Part shown: positions 63,381-64,000 of the stretch, one piece after another
How positions within the stretch are numbered: the first letter of the stretch is position 1
How the letters are laid out: each line of letters starts with the position of its first letter
Assembly: GCA_937891015.1 (NCBI GenBank)
Contig: CALAPY010000092.1
Span: forward strand, 34,299 to 98,298
DNA: 64,000 bases
Reading direction: 5' to 3'
Source: UBA2108 sp002713215
GTDB taxonomy: Bacteria; Bacteroidota; Bacteroidia; Flavobacteriales_G; Salibacteraceae
The notes under the pieces: generated by a model
What the model saw: only the letters and a program-made list of their open reading frames with translations
Databases searched by the model: none
Told to the model about the DNA's origin: nothing
Position numbers and translations under genes: made by a program

Positions 63381-64000
63381 TCAAATCAAAGAGCCTAGCA
63401 GTAATAGATTCATTGCAGCAATAAAAATGAGTGTTCGCTGCAATTCAATTTTTCTTTTCCGATAAACGAACAGAGCTATTAAGGCTGGGACAGTGAAAAG
63501 AAATATGGGAAATAAATATGGGTTTCCCAGGTTGAGGAAAATGAAGATTAATCCCATTAAGACAAACCCCACCCATAGAATAAAATATTTGATAAACAAC
63601 AAAAGAACCCGTCTCATTGATGCCATATTCCGTCGTATTGAAACAAAATACATGACCCCGAATAAGAGTAAAAAGGAAACAATTGCACGAGAGAAAATGT
63701 ATTTTAAAGGACTAGATATTAAAGTACCAATGCTAAGTTTTGGCTCAAAGTCCTTCAGCGTTTCTTCAAAATAGTTGTTATCCAGTTTAGCCGAGATTAG
63801 CTGGTTTACTTGTTCTTCCGACAACCCTTCTATGTTTTTAAGTTGTTTTAAATCAGTATATTACCCAGGAACAGTTCGGTACTTTACAATTTTTTCGGCT
63901 GCCTCAGGGGTGATCCCCTTTATGGTTTGCAAATCCTCCACTTCTGCCGCATTGAGGTCGAAGGTGTATAGGGGAACTGAAATTGCATCAAAAGGATCAA
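63381..64000 (-). pseudogene. Helix-hairpin-helix membrane protein gene with in-frame stop
   Basis: On the minus strand a reading frame enters from the window edge with FDLNAAEVEDLQTIKGIT and ends YRTVPG at a TAA (63861-63863). The same frame then continues without break: YTDLKQLKNIEGLSEEQVNQLI, then three to four membrane helices to the stop at 63381. The two sides join into the usual tandem helix-hairpin-helix pattern of ComEA-type modules, with one codon lost to a stop. Either the gene is interrupted (nonsense mutation or sequencing error), or the downstream 147-residue ORF restarts at 63824. The 5' end is outside the window. Confidence 0.6.

Noticed and set aside
1..64000. CRISPR array, transposase, integrase, phage genes or defence system
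   Set aside because: No regularly spaced direct repeats were seen and no coding region matched these families; genes are mostly ordinary chromosomal ones.

Overview
This window looks like a chromosome segment of a Bacteroidota bacterium, most likely Flavobacteriales or a close relative; no genus can be named from sequence alone. The evidence is as follows. Many genes and all three tRNAs are preceded by the TAnnTTTG -7 box of Bacteroidota sigma-ABfrA promoters. Type IX secretion (T9SS) C-terminal sorting domains are present. Clade-typical neighbourhoods occur (ftsX-DUF3098-uppP; coaX-OMP-TPR-lptC-small-CBS protein-PPIase; DUF4175-HATPase-ybeY-mnmG). YbeY carries the clade-style third metal ligand. 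Shine-Dalgarno motifs are weak.

Layout. 1-1.75 kb (minus): uppP (cut by the window edge), DUF3098 and ftsX, divergent from leuS. 1.85-9.7 kb (plus): leuS followed immediately by a compact biotin operon, bioF-bioD-bioA, a beta-ketoacyl synthase, then bioB. 9.7-18.1 kb (minus): a PKD lipoprotein and an envelope-biogenesis run from coaX to a SurA/PpiD-like foldase. 18.2-20 kb (plus): tRNA-Phe, a CREST/ceramidase-like membrane hydrolase and a YjdF-family membrane protein. 20-32.5 kb (minus): M3 peptidase, a structured non-coding stretch with a tRNA remnant, tRNA-Val, an ABCG-type transporter with a TerB-like N-terminus, cytochrome c/SCO1, SPOR protein, half-size TauE, and a 1097-residue propeller/D15-like outer-membrane protein. 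33.3-42.3 kb (minus): four T9SS cargo proteins, one frameshifted in its sorting domain. 42.7-53.8 kb: XRE regulator, acyltransferase, gatC, a MORN protein, rpiB, a secreted EEP nuclease, an unusual phosphoethanolamine-transferase/GDPD fusion, tRNA-Cys, folB and gltX. 54-60 kb (plus): DUF4175, HATPase, ybeY and mnmG, with mnmG bracketed by two parS-like palindromes. 60-64 kb: GNAT, S9 peptidase, and a helix-hairpin-helix membrane gene interrupted by an in-frame stop.

How the genes work together. Biotin synthesis from the pimeloyl thioester stage onward is complete (BioF, A, D, B), but no bioC/bioH is present; the embedded ketoacyl synthase is a candidate for making the pimeloyl precursor. The coaX operon and the minus-strand genes serve envelope assembly (LptC, foldase, barrel proteins). 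SCO1 and cytochrome c suggest copper/respiratory functions. The T9SS cargo are secreted or surface proteins.

The observations most worth follow-up are the transferase/GDPD fusion at 48.9-51.8 kb, the parS pair around mnmG, the ketoacyl synthase in the bio operon, the homopolymer frameshift in a T9SS sorting domain, and the structured tRNA-remnant locus at 22.2-22.5 kb. No CRISPR array, transposase, integrase, phage gene, defence cluster or rRNA was seen.
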